DNA of 64,000 nt, taken from Gilliamella sp. Choc4-2. Lineage in GTDB: Bacteria > Pseudomonadota > Gammaproteobacteria > Enterobacterales > Orbaceae. The notes beneath the pieces are model-generated. The model worked only from the letters and a program-made list of their open reading frames with translations, did no database searches and was not told where the DNA came from. Where the stretch lies: the NCBI RefSeq assembly GCF_001690355.1, contig NZ_LZHG01000065.1, positions 1 to 64,000 on the forward strand, in the 5' to 3' direction. The translations under genes and the position numbers were made by a program. Shown here one piece after another: positions 63,976 through 64,000 of this stretch (the stretch's first letter is position 1; each line of letters begins with the position of its first letter).

Positions 63976-64000
63976 GCCAGCTTAGCATCCCTAAACTGGC
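63976..64000. terminator. Hairpin at the window end
   Basis: GCCAG-C-TTAG pairs with CTAA-A-CTGGC (one mismatch) around a CATCC loop, 10 bp after the lipoprotein stop. An A-run precedes it, so minus-strand RNA would have a U-tract. It may serve a converging gene beyond the window as well as this one. The right side is cut off. Confidence 0.65.

Overview
The window is a low-GC gammaproteobacterial chromosome segment. Nearly every housekeeping protein reads as a close relative of its Escherichia coli or Haemophilus counterpart: RhlB, GlnB, NrdD, AroF, RdgC, Gss, YbeD, SmrB, PdxY. The overall picture, very AT-rich intergenic DNA with enterobacterial-type genes, small relic genes and a compact layout, fits Orbaceae (Gilliamella/Frischella-like insect-gut bacteria). 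That placement is inferred from composition and gene content, not from a database match.

Region by region. 1-400: the 5' end of a 16S rRNA gene on the minus strand, with a leader (boxA and a boxC-like block) and tandem P2 and P1 promoters. 0.6-6.2 kb: minus-strand genes for a membrane acyltransferase, a small GNAT, pfkA, fieF, yajL and murA. 6.5-7.8 kb: an orphan ybdD/yjiX gene followed by a decayed COG0523 (YjiA-type) GTPase gene. 7.9-9.7 kb: an FAD oxidoreductase and a beta carbonic anhydrase. 9.7-12.5 kb: anaerobic ribonucleotide reductase nrdD-nrdG behind a textbook pair of NrdR boxes. 12.7-17.7 kb: gnd, then rho, trxA and the divergent rhlB. 17.8-19.4 kb: competence regulator tfoX/sxy and an orphan secreted protein. 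19.4-24 kb: nadE-glnB, then aroB and a TyrR-box-controlled aroF. 24-30 kb: purL and glnS.

30.2-32.3 kb holds an RstA/RstB-like two-component system. 32.5-38.3 kb holds a convergent seven-gene accessory locus. Its plus-strand arm encodes a HAD phosphatase, an alpha/beta hydrolase and two paralogous four-TM transporters. Its minus-strand arm encodes a class III aminotransferase, a FemAB/GNAT-like acyltransferase and an arginase-fold protein. This is the best candidate in the window for an undescribed pathway: a small amine or amino-acid-derived metabolite that is made, trimmed and exported.

38.5-47.8 kb: a MipA/OmpV porin-like protein, rdgC and ompA lead into the classical dnaA-dnaN-recF-gyrB cluster. 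47.8-50.8 kb: glutathionylspermidine synthetase/amidase (gss) and ybeD, flanked by two probable IS3-family transposase relics. 51-58.4 kb: adk, then yfgJ-der-bamB-yfgM-hisS-ispG-rodZ in E. coli order, with an unusually short RodZ. 58.4-64 kb: pdxY-tyrS, putP, nth-smrB and an orphan lipoprotein. No tRNA, CRISPR array, prophage or intact insertion sequence was seen.
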